Notes: a model not told the origin generated them from the letters alone. A stretch of 64,000 bases of DNA from Pseudolysobacter antarcticus (GCF_004168365.1 NZ_CP035704.1:4464001-4528000), one strand, 5' to 3'; shown: positions 1-11,290, counted from the first letter of the stretch. Numbers and translations: made by a program.

Positions 1-2
1 AT

Positions 3-578
3 CCGCAGCTACAACTTGGTGGCGTGCTCGGCGATTTCTGGCGCGGCGCGCCGGATCCGGCGTGGCCGCCTGGCCTGCGTGCAGGTGTGATTCTGCATCG
101 GCATATCGATACGTTTACCGATGCGCATGCGCTGCTGGTTGAAGCACGCGCGTTGTTCGTGCCGCCGCAGCGACGTTATGCCGGCATCCTGCTGGATGTG
201 TATTTCGATCATCTGCTGGCGCGCGATTTTTCGCGTTACAGCGATCAGCCGCTGGCGCCATTTTCGACACGCATGATGTCGCTGTTACGCGAGTCACAGC
301 AGCAAATGCCATTGCCGATGCAGCGCTTCATACGTTACATCGGCGCGCATGACGGCCTTGCCGCGTATGCCGATCCGCAGGTGATCGTCGATGTGCTGTG
401 CGGCATCGGGCATCGCTTGAAACATGCCAATCCGCTGGCTGAAAGTGCCGCGCCGCTGTTTGCTCTCGCGGCGCCACTGAGCGAATTGTTCGCCGCGTTT
501 TTTCCGATCCTGATGCAGTTCGCCGCGGGCGAACGAGTGCGTCTGCTGCAACTCGAAGCAGCGATTCCGAAGTCCTGA
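3..578 (+). CDS. acpH: Acyl carrier protein phosphodiesterase, 5' end cut by window
   Basis: The reading frame is open from base 3 to the TGA at 576-578, so the gene begins before the window; the GTG at 24 is internal. Family members remove 4'-phosphopantetheine from holo-acyl carrier protein in the cytoplasm. The visible protein has the family signature near its start (LGDFWRG, then HRHIDTFTDAH) and later the RRYAGILLDVYFDHLLA block, which carries the conserved Asp and His residues. Only the first few residues appear to be missing, so about 190 residues match the usual length. The gene converges on the cytochrome gene downstream, with a hairpin between them. The family call is firm; activity is inferred from homology. 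Confidence 0.85.
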   Translation, partial: PQLQLGGVLGDFWRGAPDPAWPPGLRAGVILHRHIDTFTDAHALLVEARALFVPPQRRYAGILLDVYFDHLLARDFSRYSDQPLAPFSTRMMSLLRESQQQMPLPMQRFIRYIGAHDGLAAYADPQVIVDVLCGIGHRLKHANPLAESAAPLFALAAPLSELFAAFFPILMQFAAGERVRLLQLEAAIPKS

Positions 579-583
579 AACGA

Positions 584-607
584 CTGCGCCGCCCGAAGGC
601 GGCGCAG
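584..607. terminator. Perfect hairpin between convergent genes
   Basis: A 10-bp perfect stem (CTGCGCCGCC / GGCGGCGCAG) is closed by a CGAA tetraloop and sits 5 bases after the acpH stop. It lies between convergent genes, so it could end transcription from both sides. No clear T-run follows, so the strength of termination is uncertain. Confidence 0.6.
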
Positions 608-641
608 TTGCGGATCGTGCTTCAGATCGCGGCTGAGCGTG

Positions 642-1172
642 TTATTTGACCTGGGTCAACATCCACTCAACCGTGGCTTTCACCTGCGCATCGTTCAACG
701 ACGGATTGCCGCCGCGCGCCGGCATCGCGCCGGCCTTGCCGTTGTAGCCGTTGATCGCATGCGATACCAAGGTATCCAGACCCTGCGCCACACGTGGCGC
801 CCAGTTGGCCTTGTCGGTCAGCATCGGTGCGCCGGCGACGCCGGTTTCGTGACAGCTGTGGCACAGGTTGCCGAAGATGGTCTTGCCATCGGTGGTGCCG
901 CCGTAGGCCACTTGTGCGGCAGCGGCTTTCTGCGCGGCTTGCTCGGCGGCGAGTTTCGCGGCACGGCCGGTATCGCCAGCATATGCATCGCCGATCGGCG
1001 TGATACGCGATTCCACCTGTTGCGCGTGCAGCGGATTCTGCGGCGGCGGATGCAAGGTGTAGAGGTACGCCGCCACTGCCATCAATGCGGCAGTGACCAG
1101 CACAAGAAAGCCGATGATCATCGAGAAATGCTTGAGGAATTGCAGGTCGGTCTTGTTAACGGGGTTGCTCAC
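642..1172 (-). CDS. Membrane-anchored c5-type cytochrome
   Basis: A 176-residue protein with one membrane segment near residues 15-37, an Ala/Gln-rich linker, then a monohaem cytochrome c domain. The haem motif CHSCH is at residues 104-108 and the probable axial Met lies in GAMPARGG. Proteins of this type carry electrons in the periplasm, often to a terminal oxidase. I chose the GTG at 1172, preceded by AAGG, because the region upstream in the longer frame shows no family features; the longer frame to 1220 cannot be excluded. It stands alone on the minus strand. Confidence 0.82.
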   Translation of the reverse strand: MSNPVNKTDLQFLKHFSMIIGFLVLVTAALMAVAAYLYTLHPPPQNPLHAQQVESRITPIGDAYAGDTGRAAKLAAEQAAQKAAAAQVAYGGTTDGKTIFGNLCHSCHETGVAGAPMLTDKANWAPRVAQGLDTLVSHAINGYNGKAGAMPARGGNPSLNDAQVKATVEWMLTQVK

Positions 1173-1442
1173 GGAGGCACCTTGACTGTCGCATCGGGGC
1201 CAGGATCGGCCATTCCACACAAAGACTGCTGATTATAGCGAGCCTGCACGCAGCTAGGAAGCGCAGCACCATGGTTTTGCTGGAACCCGGCACGATCGGA
1301 CGTTATCGGCGCGTAGTGGAATCCGTCGCCAACTTGAGGAAAACTGCGTCCAGTGGCGACGGTTCTGAGCAGACATCACTCGACCTCGCCTCATCTTTGA
1401 TATGCGCATCCATGCTACGAGGAATCGGTTTTTACTTACGAA

Positions 1443-2552
1443 CTATTCGTTACGATTGAGCGAGCGGAATCCGGCATTGCTTATCAGTTCGTTGCGCTGG
1501 GCGATATTCAAATCGGCCTGCATCATTTCGCGCACCAGCGCATCGAAATCCGTGCGTGGAAACCATCCGAGTTTTCGGCGTGCCTTGCTTGAATCACCGA
1601 GCAGGGTTTCGACTTCGGCCGGACGCATGTAGCGTGAGTCGATGCTGACGATGCGTTGTCCCGGGCGCACCGCAGACTCAGCCGGTGCCGCGGCAACCAC
1701 ACCGTGTTCCTCTGCACCGCTGCCGACCCAATCGATGCTGATGCCGATTTCATTCGCCGCGCAACTGACGAAATCGCGCACCGAATGCTGCACGCCAGTG
1801 GCGATGACGTAATCTTCGGGCTCATTCTGTTGCAGCATCAGCCATTGCGCCTCGACAAAATCGCGCGCATGCCCCCAGTCACGGCGAGCATCGAGGTTGC
1901 CCAGATACAGACAATCCTGCTGCCCCAGATGAATACGCGCCAGACCACGAGTGATTTTGCGCGTGACAAATGTTTCGCCGCGTAACGGTGATTCGTGATT
2001 GAACATGATGCCGTTGCATGCGTACAAGCCGTGCGCTTCGCGATAATTCACGGTGATCCAGTACGCATACAGCTTGGCCACGCCATACGGCGAGCGTGGA
2101 TAGAACGGTGTGGTTTCAGTTTGAGGCGTTTGCTGCGCCTTGCCGTACAGCTCCGATGTCGAGGCCTGATAAAAACGCGTCTTGTCCTGCAGGCCAAGAA
2201 TGCGGATTGCCTCAAGCAGTCGCAACGTGCCGATGGCATCGGTATTGGCGGTATATTCCGGCGTCTCGAACGAGACCTGCACATGACTCTGCGCGCCGAG
2301 ATTATAGATTTCATCCGGTTGCACTTGCTGCACGATGCGGATGAGGTTGGTGGCGTCGGTGAGGTCGCCGTAATGCAGAAAAAAGCTGCGCGCCGAATCA
2401 CGGGGATCTTGGTGCAGATGATCAATGTGATCGGTATTAAAAGACGATGCATGCCGTTTGATGCCATGCACTTCGTAGCCTTTGCCGAGTAAAAACTCCG
2501 CCAGATACGCGCCGTCTTGGCCGGTGATTCCAGAAATGAGTGCGCGTTTCAC
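1443..2552 (-). CDS. gmd: GDP-mannose 4,6-dehydratase
   Basis: This enzyme converts GDP-mannose to GDP-4-keto-6-deoxymannose, the precursor of GDP-rhamnose, GDP-fucose and GDP-perosamine. The 369-residue protein is an extended short-chain dehydrogenase. The NAD(P) site [12 protein letters not shown] is at the N-terminus, and the catalytic set is visible as the Thr/Ser in STSELYGK and YxxxK in [22 protein letters not shown] is typical of the family. The GTG start has AGGA eight bases upstream. It lies 89 bp downstream of the giant glycosyltransferase gene in the same direction, so it is probably part of the glycan operon. No reductase or epimerase acting on its product is seen in this window. 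Confidence 0.93.
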   Translation of the reverse strand: MKRALISGITGQDGAYLAEFLLGKGYEVHGIKRHASSFNTDHIDHLHQDPRDSARSFFLHYGDLTDATNLIRIVQQVQPDEIYNLGAQSHVQVSFETPEYTANTDAIGTLRLLEAIRILGLQDKTRFYQASTSELYGKAQQTPQTETTPFYPRSPYGVAKLYAYWITVNYREAHGLYACNGIMFNHESPLRGETFVTRKITRGLARIHLGQQDCLYLGNLDARRDWGHARDFVEAQWLMLQQNEPEDYVIATGVQHSVRDFVSCAANEIGISIDWVGSGAEEHGVVAAAPAESAVRPGQRIVSIDSRYMRPAEVETLLGDSSKARRKLGWFPRTDFDALVREMMQADLNIAQRNELISNAGFRSLNRNE

Positions 2553-2641
2553 AGGATTCCTATTGATTGTTGGCGCTCGAATAAACACGCAGTTTAATGC
2601 TCGGTGGGCCAGTACATATCGATCCGCGCAGATCTCCGTTT

Positions 2642-5600
2642 TCAGATTGATCGCGAGTTGATTTCCACGAGCCGGGCAGTTATCGCGGCAAGACTCGACG
2701 CGGCTGAAAAGCGCTGGCGCACGCTTGCTTTTGCTTTTTCGCCGATCTGTCGCGCATATGCCGGGTCGTCGGCTAACCTTTTGAGATAGCCTGCCGCCTG
2801 ATCAATGTCCGGCTCGGCCCAGTGCTGGCCCTGCCAGGCTGGATAGTCGCCTTCTTCCACGGGGACCAGAGAGTAACCGACGAGGCAACTGTTGTCCGCA
2901 TCCATGAATGCGAGGTTGCCGGAATATGCGGTCGCGACGACGGGTTTGCCGAACAACATGCATTCCGCCATACCCAAACCCAAACCTTCGGAGCGGTGTA
3001 GCGAGATATAACAATCGCAGCAGGCTTGCAGCCCCCACATTTCGATACGATCGAGAAATCCATCACGCACCTCGATGCGATCGTCGCCTGCGGCAGCGTC
3101 AGTTAGCTCCCGCAACGCATCAGCGTGCCGCTCACCATTGATGGTCTTGATCAGCAGACGCACGTCGCGGCGACCATCGGCGAAGGCGCGGCGGAATGCG
3201 GCGATGGCACCTTCCGCGTTTTTTCGCGTCGTGTAGGAGTTGAAGTCGAAGCTGAAAAGGCAAACAAAGGCGCCCTCAGCCAATCCGAATTCGCCGCGCG
3301 AATAGCTCCTGGACAAATTCACCTCGAGCGCAACCGGGACAATGTGCACGGGCTTGGGCGTGCACGCGGCGATTGCGTCGCGCACGAACGGCGACGTCAC
3401 CCATATCTCGTCGACCAGATCGATCGCGCCGTGCCACTCCTCGGGGAATTTTTCCAATTCCCAAAACCAGCAGCCGATGTTGTAGCGCCCGGCAAACACC
3501 GCATCGCCCATTTGCTCGCGCGCCACCGGCATCTGGTCGGCGTTGATGCAGAACAGATTCACTTCGTAGCGGCATTCCTCCGACAGGAAACGCTGCATGC
3601 TGCGATCGCTCTCGCGGCTTGGGACGCCAATGTCGAAGTTGCGCACGACGAACGGCACGCCACCATCGTGCAGCGCGTGCGCATACCTGCGCAGGATCTC
3701 GGCGACGCCAAATTCGCCGTGCGCGTAACCGACCAGATTGATGCCCGACTGGATTTGCGAGCTTAATGTCGGAGCGACTGTCGTGGTCGATCCCGCGATG
3801 CGCTCCAGCCAATGGCGAACCCAATGCCGCGCCCTTTCCGGGATCATCGCGTACAGACGCAGCGCAAGGCGAAAGCGGCAGCTCCAATTGATCAGGTCCA
3901 AGAGTACGGAGCCCGTGCCGCGCACCGGCACCGGCATCGGCTCAGGCTCAGGGAGCGATATCGATGGCTTGGGATCCGGCGCGTCATCCTCCTGATGTTC
4001 TGTCAACGCACGGTGCACCGGATCGAGATGGCGCTGCGGAATGCCCATCTCCGGACCGGCGGTGCTGACAAACCAGCGCATGAATCCGTCGCGACCTTCT
4101 GCCTCATTCAGATCGAACGCGTGCTGCACGTCCACGCGCATTTTCCAGGTGGCATACATCACGCGCGTTATCGGTGCGTCGGCGCACTCGGGCAGCTCAT
4201 CGCACAGCAGATCGTACAAGCTGCGGTCCATCAAGAAGGGGTGGCGTTGCGGCTGCGCCGCCCCTTTGTCGAAATAGCGCCGGTATACAGCGCGTACGGG
4301 TTCACAGATCGGTTCGCCGTCGGCAAAACTGCCGAAAGCGTACGGTTTGGCGCGGTGTTCGGCATGGCCATTTGCGGTCAGGCGACTGAGGTAGTCCGCG
4401 TACAACGGCTCCAGTTCGCCGAGGGTCGCTTGCGTATGGCGATTCTGATGCTTGGAGAATTGCGCCGGATGATCGAGATCGACGCCACTGAAATGGACGA
4501 ATGCCAGCGGCTGCTCGTCCGCGTACCAAGCAAGCTCTCGCCGCGACACCGGGCGTTGCGACAAATTCCAGTAGGCGAGGTTGTAACCTTGGTCGCGCAG
4601 AATGTGGACGTCCGCAAACAAGCCGGGTACCAAGTCAATCCACTTCTGATCGGTGAACAGGCCGGCAGTTATGTCACTGAACGCGCCGAATTCGAGTCGA
4701 TTCGCCCACCAAGTGATCAGACGATCCGCCTCGGCGTGAGCGCCGATCGCGACGAATCCGCAGTTGTAGGTGCCGCTCGCCAGGATTTCGCGCTCGCCAG
4801 GATGGCGATCGTCATCGATCGGTTCGAGCAGATGCGGCGTCAGCACGACCAGCGTGCCTTGCGCCAACGCGGCTTCGACTTCGGTGAGCGGCGCGATGAC
4901 GAGAATGTCCGGATCAAGGTAGATGATGCCGGCGCCGGGATGCAATCGACGCAGGTGAGCGAATGCGTACGGCTTGATCGCGGTATTGAATTCCATGATG
5001 GTGTAGCGAAACGCAAACGCCTCAAAATCGGGAAGGGCGAGCGCTTCGGTCAAGATCGTGGTGAACGGCGCGCCGACCAGAGTAGGGTCGGCTGCATCGC
5101 GGTCTGCAAGAATCAGGTATCTCAGCGCATTGGGATACTGAACCGCGATCGACTGCATCAATGTCAACGCGTACGCCAGATAATTGCGCGAAGCGATCGT
5201 GAAAAATACCGGGATCTCGTTGCGCGCAGGCGACTCCGATTCCTCCGGCGGTGCTACCTCGTTCCGCGCTTGCTCAAGCGACCGCGCGTACTCGACCGCT
5301 TCATCTCGGCTCAGTTGCAGCGATCTGGCGTGTTCGACGGCGCGGTCGCGGTCCTGCTCCAGCGATTTTGCGCACTCGACGGCATTGCTGCGCTCCCGCT
5401 CCAGCATCCCGATGGTTTCCTCCAATCGTCGGGCGTGCTTGGTTGCGTCCGTGACGCGGACATCTCTTGCATCGAGTTCGGTTTCGAAGCGGCGATGCAT
5501 GTCCGCGCGTTCGATGGCGTATTGCCGTGAGGCTGCATCTGCTTGGCGGCGTAAATCGCCGAATACGTGTTCTCTGGCGACGACGTATGCGCTGAGTAGC

Positions 5601-6436
5601 GCCTCGGCGGTTGCGATGGTATTCGCGGCGCCGTTGAATAGCGGGTAAACCACATCTGGATCGAGAACCGCACGCTGCATGCTCGCGTAGACCTCGCGGC
5701 TGATTTCGCCGCCGCCATTCACGGAACTTTCTATTTCGTGAACTCGGCCATCGCCTTCCAGAAAGTCGTCGATCTGTTTTTGTGCGCGTTGCCACTGCGG
5801 CCACTCGATTCCAAGCTGCCGACCGATACGCGCAAACTGCACACGCCAATCGGCAAGTACATCGTCGAATGCCACAAAAGAGCGTGCGTAGCCGCGGCTA
5901 AATTTTTCTGCGGCCAGAACATAGCGAAGCCACACCGCGACACCTTGCGCATGCGGCAATGCGTTGCCGCTGTCGAGTCGCCTTTCGCGCAGTTCCAGTG
6001 ATGCCGCAACAGCATCGGGATGCCTGAACGGAAGCACGAATCGCGGCACGATCGACGACTTGCGCATAGCCTCCAACCACAGCGGAAGAACCAGCGTCAT
6101 GCGCGGATCCTTCAGCACGAAGAAGGTCGACGTCGGGTAGTCGACTTCGAGCAGCTCCTGCATGCGACCGATCCATGCCTGAGCCGCTGCGCTGCCGAAC
6201 CAGTCGGGTGCGATGTTCACGGGCGAATAAATGTCGGATTCAAGTTCGGCCAGCAAGCGGTTGTGCAAGCTCTGCAGCGTGCTGGATTCCCAATGACCGC
6301 GCTCGTTGCCGATGCCGGCAGGAATCAGATCGCCAGCGAGCTCGGCACCGAGGAGATTGATGATGCGCGTCGCCACCGACGTACCGCTGCGATGCATGCC
6401 AGCAACAATGATTGCTGTTCTTTCCTTCGCCATCAT
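2642..6436 (-). CDS. Sulfotransferase-like / double glycosyltransferase fusion protein
   Basis: A 1264-residue protein with three catalytic-looking parts. Residues 1-270 resemble P-loop sulfotransferases, with the PAPS-binding type motif GMHRSGTS near the N-terminus. Residues about 280-395 are charged coiled coil, including three 14-residue tandem repeats (residues 349-390). Residues about 405-800 are a glycosyltransferase-A-like domain with a DxD-type motif in YLDPDILV near residue 505. Residues about 895-1260 are a GT4-type glycosyltransferase with the EGLGLGMAE (E-x7-E) motif near residue 1150. There is no signal peptide or membrane segment, so it is probably cytoplasmic. The start overlaps the stop of the UDP-xylose synthase gene (ATGA), suggesting translational coupling; a second ATG follows at once. 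Acceptor and donor are unknown; surface glycan assembly is inferred from the neighbours. Confidence 0.75.
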   Translation of the reverse strand: MMAKERTAIIVAGMHRSGTSVATRIINLLGAELAGDLIPAGIGNERGHWESSTLQSLHNRLLAELESDIYSPVNIAPDWFGSAAAQAWIGRMQELLEVDYPTSTFFVLKDPRMTLVLPLWLEAMRKSSIVPRFVLPFRHPDAVAASLELRERRLDSGNALPHAQGVAVWLRYVLAAEKFSRGYARSFVAFDDVLADWRVQFARIGRQLGIEWPQWQRAQKQIDDFLEGDGRVHEIESSVNGGGEISREVYASMQRAVLDPDVVYPLFNGAANTIATAEALLSAYVVAREHVFGDLRRQADAASRQYAIERADMHRRFETELDARDVRVTDATKHARRLEETIGMLERERSNAVECAKSLEQDRDRAVEHARSLQLSRDEAVEYARSLEQARNEVAPPEESESPARNEIPVFFTIASRNYLAYALTLMQSIAVQYPNALRYLILADRDAADPTLVGAPFTTILTEALALPDFEAFAFRYTIMEFNTAIKPYAFAHLRRLHPGAGIIYLDPDILVIAPLTEVEAALAQGTLVVLTPHLLEPIDDDRHPGEREILASGTYNCGFVAIGAHAEADRLITWWANRLEFGAFSDITAGLFTDQKWIDLVPGLFADVHILRDQGYNLAYWNLSQRPVSRRELAWYADEQPLAFVHFSGVDLDHPAQFSKHQNRHTQATLGELEPLYADYLSRLTANGHAEHRAKPYAFGSFADGEPICEPVRAVYRRYFDKGAAQPQRHPFLMDRSLYDLLCDELPECADAPITRVMYATWKMRVDVQHAFDLNEAEGRDGFMRWFVSTAGPEMGIPQRHLDPVHRALTEHQEDDAPDPKPSISLPEPEPMPVPVRGTGSVLLDLINWSCRFRLALRLYAMIPERARHWVRHWLERIAGSTTTVAPTLSSQIQSGINLVGYAHGEFGVAEILRRYAHALHDGGVPFVVRNFDIGVPSRESDRSMQRFLSEECRYEVNLFCINADQMPVAREQMGDAVFAGRYNIGCWFWELEKFPEEWHGAIDLVDEIWVTSPFVRDAIAACTPKPVHIVPVALEVNLSRSYSRGEFGLAEGAFVCLFSFDFNSYTTRKNAEGAIAAFRRAFADGRRDVRLLIKTINGERHADALRELTDAAAGDDRIEVRDGFLDRIEMWGLQACCDCYISLHRSEGLGLGMAECMLFGKPVVATAYSGNLAFMDADNSCLVGYSLVPVEEGDYPAWQGQHWAEPDIDQAAGYLKRLADDPAYARQIGEKAKASVRQRFSAASSLAAITARLVEINSRSI

Positions 6437-7383
6437 GCGTTCAACTGCGCCCGAAAATAGGCAATCGTTTTCGTGAGCCCCTCGTCGAGTGACACTTTGG
6501 GTTGCCAACCCAGCACTTGTATGGCCAGACTGATGTCGGGTTGGCGCAGCTTCGGATCATCCGGCGGCAGTGGACAATGGACGATCCGGGATTTGCTGCC
6601 GCAGAGCCGCAATACGAGTTCGGCGAGTTCGAGCATGCTCAATTCAGCGGGATTGCCGATGTTGACCGGGCCGGTGAATTCGGGCGGCGTCTCCATCGTG
6701 GCCAGCATCGCCTCGATCAAATCGTCGACGTAACAAAACGAGCGCGTCTGGCTGCCGTCGCCGTAGAGCGTGACATCCTCGCCGCGTAACGCCTGGACGA
6801 TGAAATTACTGACGACGCGGCCGTCGTCGATATACATGCGCGGACCGTACGTGTTGAAGATCCGCACGACCTTGATGTCGAGATCGTATTGCCGGCGGTA
6901 GTCGAAAAACAATGTTTCGGCGCAACGCTTGCCTTCGTTGTAACAGCTGCGCATTCCTATCGGGTTGACCCGACCCCAGTAGCTTTCGGGCTGCGGATGA
7001 ATTTCAGGGTCACCGTAGACTTCGCTGGTCGACGCCTGCAGGATGCGAGCGCGCTGGCGCTCGGCGAGAGCGAGCATGTTCATCGCACCATGCACGCAGG
7101 TTCTTGTCGTCTGCACCGGATCGTGCTGGTAGTGAACTGGCGATGCGGGACAAGCAAGATTGAAGATGCGGTCGACCTCGATATCGAGCGGTAGCGTGAC
7201 ATCGTGATGCAGCAGCTCGAAGCGCGGATGCGCCAACAGCGGCGCGATGTTATTGCGCGTGCCGGTATGGAAATTGTCCACGCAAAGCACTGAGTCACCG
7301 CGCTGGATCAGCGCATCGCACAGGTGCGATCCAAGAAAGCCTGCACCGCCCGTCACCAGTGTTCTGTGCCCAGTCGGCCGCAT
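6433..7383 (-). CDS. uxs: UDP-glucuronate decarboxylase (UDP-xylose synthase)
   Basis: A 316-residue short-chain dehydrogenase-type enzyme that makes UDP-xylose from UDP-glucuronate using bound NAD. Visible features are the nucleotide site [14 protein letters not shown], the [12 protein letters not shown] block typical of the UXS subgroup, the catalytic [14 protein letters not shown] (YxxxK) and the [14 protein letters not shown] motif. It is the first gene of the minus-strand glycan operon and overlaps the next gene by 4 bases. It diverges from the plus-strand membrane protein at 7572. The subgroup assignment is good because PASPVHYQ and YNEGKR together separate it from other NDP-sugar epimerases. 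Confidence 0.9.
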   Translation of the reverse strand: MRPTGHRTLVTGGAGFLGSHLCDALIQRGDSVLCVDNFHTGTRNNIAPLLAHPRFELLHHDVTLPLDIEVDRIFNLACPASPVHYQHDPVQTTRTCVHGAMNMLALAERQRARILQASTSEVYGDPEIHPQPESYWGRVNPIGMRSCYNEGKRCAETLFFDYRRQYDLDIKVVRIFNTYGPRMYIDDGRVVSNFIVQALRGEDVTLYGDGSQTRSFCYVDDLIEAMLATMETPPEFTGPVNIGNPAELSMLELAELVLRLCGSKSRIVHCPLPPDDPKLRQPDISLAIQVLGWQPKVSLDEGLTKTIAYFRAQLNA

Positions 7384-7571
7384 CGAAAGATCGTTTCCGT
7401 ATCGCGCTTAATCGACGAAGATAGCAAGGCCGCAGCACCCTGTCGATCTGCTAAGCTCGTGCGCCATGCGTCTCACCTCGTCGCCCCCAAGTTTCTACGC
7501 CACGTGCCGAACCGCGCGCCAAATAGCGCGCAGCCATCCCGGTTTTGCGGGGTACTGATGTTGGCAGCAAT

Positions 7572-10412
7572 ATGCACCTCGTTGACGGCGCCGCGCCGTC
7601 CGCACTTGTCGGCCAGATGACCGACGGGATCGAGGTCAATCGCGATAGCGCAGGGCGGGTGTCGGGCGCCACGACCACCGCGCCCCATTCGCGTCAATCA
7701 CGCCTGCGCTCGCTGGCGGCGCCGTTCCTTCTCGCGTTGGCCTGCCTGTTGGTCTACAACGCGAACCTGCGCCAGATCGGCGCCGGGGACACGTTAGCCG
7801 CCCGATATCTGCCGCTGATTCTTTGGCACGACGGTTCGCTCGAACTCAGCGCCCACACAGACCTGCTTGCGCAGGGGCACCCGACGGACTTCAAACGGTA
7901 TCGGCCAGCGAACGCTGATGGCAAAGCTGTCTACTTCGAACCGCCGACGTATTGGCTGGTTCGCACGCGAGAGCACCAGCTAGCTTCCTTCTACCCCTTG
8001 GTGACGCCGTTGCTCGTGGCGCCGCTCTATGTTCCCGCGGTCTTGTGGCTCAACGCCCATGGCTGGGAACAGTCGCAAGTCGACCGCATTGCGGAGTGGA
8101 TGGAGAAACTCGCGGCCTCGATTCTTGCCGCGGCGGCAAGCGTCCTCGTGTATCTCACGCTGCGTCGCGAGGGCAATCGGTGGAGTCTGCCGCTTGCTCT
8201 CGTGTTCGCCTTCGGCACCAATACCTGGATGATTTCGAGCCAGGCGCTTTGGCAGCATGGAACGGGCGAGTTGCTGGTTGCCGCCGCCATTCTACTCGTC
8301 CTCGGCCCCGCGACCTTCATGCGTTTGACGCTGCTTGGTGCCTTGTGCGTTCTCATGACGGCAAATCGTCCGCCGGACGCGCTGATTGCCATGGCCCTCG
8401 GACTTTTCATCGTTTGCCGACGCTGGCGCGACGCGGCGTGGCTGATCGCTGGCGGTGTCGTGCCTCTCGCGGCCATGCTGGTTTACAACCTGAACTTTAT
8501 GGGCCATCTCGCCGGGGGATACGGCCTGGTGAAGCCGCCTGATAATTTCTTCCAGAACGATTGGTCAGGGTTGGCCGGATTGTTGGTCAGCCCGGCGCGC
8601 GGGCTGCTCGTTTTTTCGCCATTCTTGGTCTTCGCTCCAATAGGGCTTAGCCAACGATTGCGCTCATCCGAATCGAGAGTGCTGGTCGTGGCGCTCGGTC
8701 TGGCGGTCATCGCCCAGCTTGTGCTCTATGCGCAGGGAGACTGGCGCGCCGGCACATCGTGGGGGCCACGTTGGCTGACCGATCTGTTGCCAATCCTGAT
8801 GTGGATGCTCGCTCCGGCCCCGCTAATCATGCGGCCCATTGCGCGCGGCCTGCTCGTGTTGGCGATGGTGGCATCGGTCGGTGTGCAGACGGTAGGGGCC
8901 TTTTGGTACACGAAGACAAGCGACGAACTCATCTACGCCGGAGACCCCGCATCGATGCGCGGCGCATGGGATCCCGGCAATATTCCGTTCGTCACCGAGC
9001 TGCGTCATCCGCCTGCACGCGGCGAGCTCCTTTGCGACGCCATGGGCTCGATCGATCTCATCGGACAGAGTTTACGTCCCTCTGCCGACATGCGACCCGA
9101 GTTGGAATCCGGTGCAGTGCTCGAAGGCTGGGCACTGGCCTGCGGACGATCGCCCGCGCAGATTTTGCTGCTGGTAGATGGTCTCATCATTGGGTCGACG
9201 GCGGAATTTCTGCCGCGTCCAGACGTCGACAAAGCTATGCACACCAGCGCGCCCACAGGCTGGCGAATCTCCGCCAGCCTGTGGGGTGTTGCGTCAGGCG
9301 AGCGCGTCCTGCAGCTCGCCGTTCGTATCGAACCGCGTAGCGACTTCCGCATTGTCCGCGAGCAGCACGTGATCGTTCATCCACAAGCCCCGGCAAAAAC
9401 CGTCGCGGAACCAGCGCAGCAGCCGTCAACATCAGAGCTGGATGCGATGGCCGCACGCGCCGCGTTGGTGCTGCGCGAACATCAGACGGCGTACGGCGCC
9501 TGGCTTACCTCGCACACCACCGCCCCGCGTTACGAAGCGTCGCAGCCGGAGATGAATACGTTCGTGACGTCGACGCTGGTGGACCTGCTCGCGCCAATTG
9601 CGCGCCGACAAAACGTCGACACTGCGTTGCAGCGAGCACGCACGCATCTCGCGGCGCAGATCGAAGACAATGGATTAGTGCGTTATCACGGGCTGCCGGA
9701 CGGACCGACGATCGGCACGCTCGGATGCGCCATCACGCCTGATTCCGACGATACCGCCTTAGTGTGGCGGATCGCCGGGCGCGGCGTCGACGACCCGAGG
9801 CAACAACGCATGCTGGAAACCCTCGCCCGCTACAAGGATGCACGGGGCTTCTATCGCACCTGGCTCGCCGCGCGAAAAAACTACCAGTGCATCGATCCTG
9901 GCAGTGATCCGAACCCGACCGACATCGCTATCCAGATGCACGTCTATCTGATACTGCGCGTGCTTGATCCGCCATCGGCACGCGCGCTTTGTGGCGCTTT
10001 GCAACGTTCGTTTCACGACGAAGATATCTGGGTCTATTACGCGAAGTCTGCGCTTATTCCGTATCTGCGCGTAGCCGAGCTGCAACAACTCGGCTGTACG
10101 CTGGCGCTGCCAGTCGAGCGATTGGCGCTTCCCGCCGAGGGACAGGAGATTTGGAGCGAGGCGGCGCGCTGGCTCGTCGAGTCCACGGCATTACCCAACG
10201 ACGCAGAGGCGCGGCAGGAGGCTCGCCGCGTGTTGGCGCAACTCGGCGTCGACGACTTCGCGCTGATTCGCCGCTCACCACCGCTGCTGTATCACAATGA
10301 CTTGAGCGCGACCGTGCGTCGGTTTTACTGGTCGGAGGATGTCGGCTATGCGCTGTGGTTGCGACTCTACGAGGTCGTCGGCATCGACGCCGAACCGCAT
10401 CGCCAACCATGA
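7572..10412 (+). CDS. Polytopic membrane protein fused to a terpene-cyclase-like toroid domain
   Basis: About 946 residues. After a short N-terminal tail, residues 40-450 hold around ten hydrophobic segments with a large loop containing EPPTYWLVRTREHQ, in the style of GT-C glycosyltransferases or related sugar-transfer membrane proteins. A middle region (450-620) looks soluble. Residues 620-940 resemble one alpha/alpha barrel of the prenyltransferase/squalene-cyclase fold, with DSDDTA at 9741-9758, matching the DxDDTA acid motif of class II terpene cyclases. The ATG at 7572 is the most likely start (TTG 7545 and ATG 7617 are alternatives; no strong ribosome site is seen). Its stop overlaps the UbiA start. 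Function is not established; the fusion of the two halves is directly visible. Confidence 0.6.
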   Translation: MHLVDGAAPSALVGQMTDGIEVNRDSAGRVSGATTTAPHSRQSRLRSLAAPFLLALACLLVYNANLRQIGAGDTLAARYLPLILWHDGSLELSAHTDLLAQGHPTDFKRYRPANADGKAVYFEPPTYWLVRTREHQLASFYPLVTPLLVAPLYVPAVLWLNAHGWEQSQVDRIAEWMEKLAASILAAAASVLVYLTLRREGNRWSLPLALVFAFGTNTWMISSQALWQHGTGELLVAAAILLVLGPATFMRLTLLGALCVLMTANRPPDALIAMALGLFIVCRRWRDAAWLIAGGVVPLAAMLVYNLNFMGHLAGGYGLVKPPDNFFQNDWSGLAGLLVSPARGLLVFSPFLVFAPIGLSQRLRSSESRVLVVALGLAVIAQLVLYAQGDWRAGTSWGPRWLTDLLPILMWMLAPAPLIMRPIARGLLVLAMVASVGVQTVGAFWYTKTSDELIYAGDPASMRGAWDPGNIPFVTELRHPPARGELLCDAMGSIDLIGQSLRPSADMRPELESGAVLEGWALACGRSPAQILLLVDGLIIGSTAEFLPRPDVDKAMHTSAPTGWRISASLWGVASGERVLQLAVRIEPRSDFRIVREQHVIVHPQAPAKTVAEPAQQPSTSELDAMAARAALVLREHQTAYGAWLTSHTTAPRYEASQPEMNTFVTSTLVDLLAPIARRQNVDTALQRARTHLAAQIEDNGLVRYHGLPDGPTIGTLGCAITPDSDDTALVWRIAGRGVDDPRQQRMLETLARYKDARGFYRTWLAARKNYQCIDPGSDPNPTDIAIQMHVYLILRVLDPPSARALCGALQRSFHDEDIWVYYAKSALIPYLRVAELQQLGCTLALPVERLALPAEGQEIWSEAARWLVESTALPNDAEARQEARRVLAQLGVDDFALIRRSPPLLYHNDLSATVRRFYWSEDVGYALWLRLYEVVGIDAEPHRQP

Positions 10413-11290
10413 CCGCAAACGCACGAAACTACGTGCGCATCGTGCGCCACTTTGTCTCCACTCGCGCATTGGAGGTGCTCGCCCTGCAGGCATCGCCGAT
10501 GCTCGGCATTTTCCTCGGCGGCTACAGTATCGAACGCCGTGGCGTTGTCCCGCTCGGCTTGCTGCTGCTCGGCAGCTGCGCGCTCACGGCGCACATTTTC
10601 ATCTTCAACGATTGGGCCGGCTACGCGGGCGATCTTCGCGATCCGCTGCGTGCGCCGCACGTTTTCAGTCGCCAAGGCATCAGCAGGCGCGAGGTCTTGA
10701 GCGCCGCCATTGTCCTGCTCGTCCTCGCGACCATCGCGTTCGCTGCCGTCGGCCTACCGGCGTTGCTGCTCGGCGCCGCGATCGCCGCACTCGGCTTGCT
10801 GTACTCGGCTTCGCCGGTTTTCGGCAAGAGCACGCCGATCGCGGCATCGGTCAATCATCTGGTCGGCGGCATGCTGCACTTCCTGCTCGGCTACACCTTG
10901 GCACAAGCGCTCGATCCGAACGGTCTGTGCATCGGCCTCTTTTTCGGCCTCGTATTTGCCGCGGGCCATCTCAATCAGGAAGTGCGTGACTACGATGGCG
11001 ACCTGCTCAACGGGATACGCACGAACGCCGTGGTGTTCGGCCGCCGCCCCGCGTTCCTCGCCAGCCTGTTTGTGTTCACGGCAGCCTATGCGATGCTCAT
11101 CGGTTTGGCAGCCCTCGGCATGCTGCCGCGGGTGCTGCTTTGGAGCGTCGTTGTTTGGCTGCTGCACCTGGCGTGCGCCGCGCAGGCGTTGCGGCGTGGT
11201 CTGAGTTTTGAAACCGCTGTCTGGATGCAACAGCGGTATCGATGGCTGTTCGCCCTCATCGGGCTCGCGATCGTGATCGGACAGGCGTGA
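10409..11290 (+). CDS. UbiA-family prenyltransferase-like membrane protein
   Basis: A 293-residue integral membrane protein with about eight hydrophobic segments. UbiA enzymes transfer polyprenyl groups to aromatic or sugar-phosphate acceptors. The second Asp motif is intact ([11 protein letters not shown]-x3-D). The first is altered: NDWAGYAGD has Gly in place of the middle Asp of NDxxDxxxD. The start ATG overlaps the previous stop (ATGA), so the two proteins are probably made together. The next gene encodes a polyprenol-phosphate-sugar type glycosyltransferase, so an isoprenoid sugar carrier is a reasonable but unproven substrate. The missing Asp could mean altered chemistry. Confidence 0.75.
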   Translation: MTANARNYVRIVRHFVSTRALEVLALQASPMLGIFLGGYSIERRGVVPLGLLLLGSCALTAHIFIFNDWAGYAGDLRDPLRAPHVFSRQGISRREVLSAAIVLLVLATIAFAAVGLPALLLGAAIAALGLLYSASPVFGKSTPIAASVNHLVGGMLHFLLGYTLAQALDPNGLCIGLFFGLVFAAGHLNQEVRDYDGDLLNGIRTNAVVFGRRPAFLASLFVFTAAYAMLIGLAALGMLPRVLLWSVVVWLLHLACAAQALRRGLSFETAVWMQQRYRWLFALIGLAIVIGQA

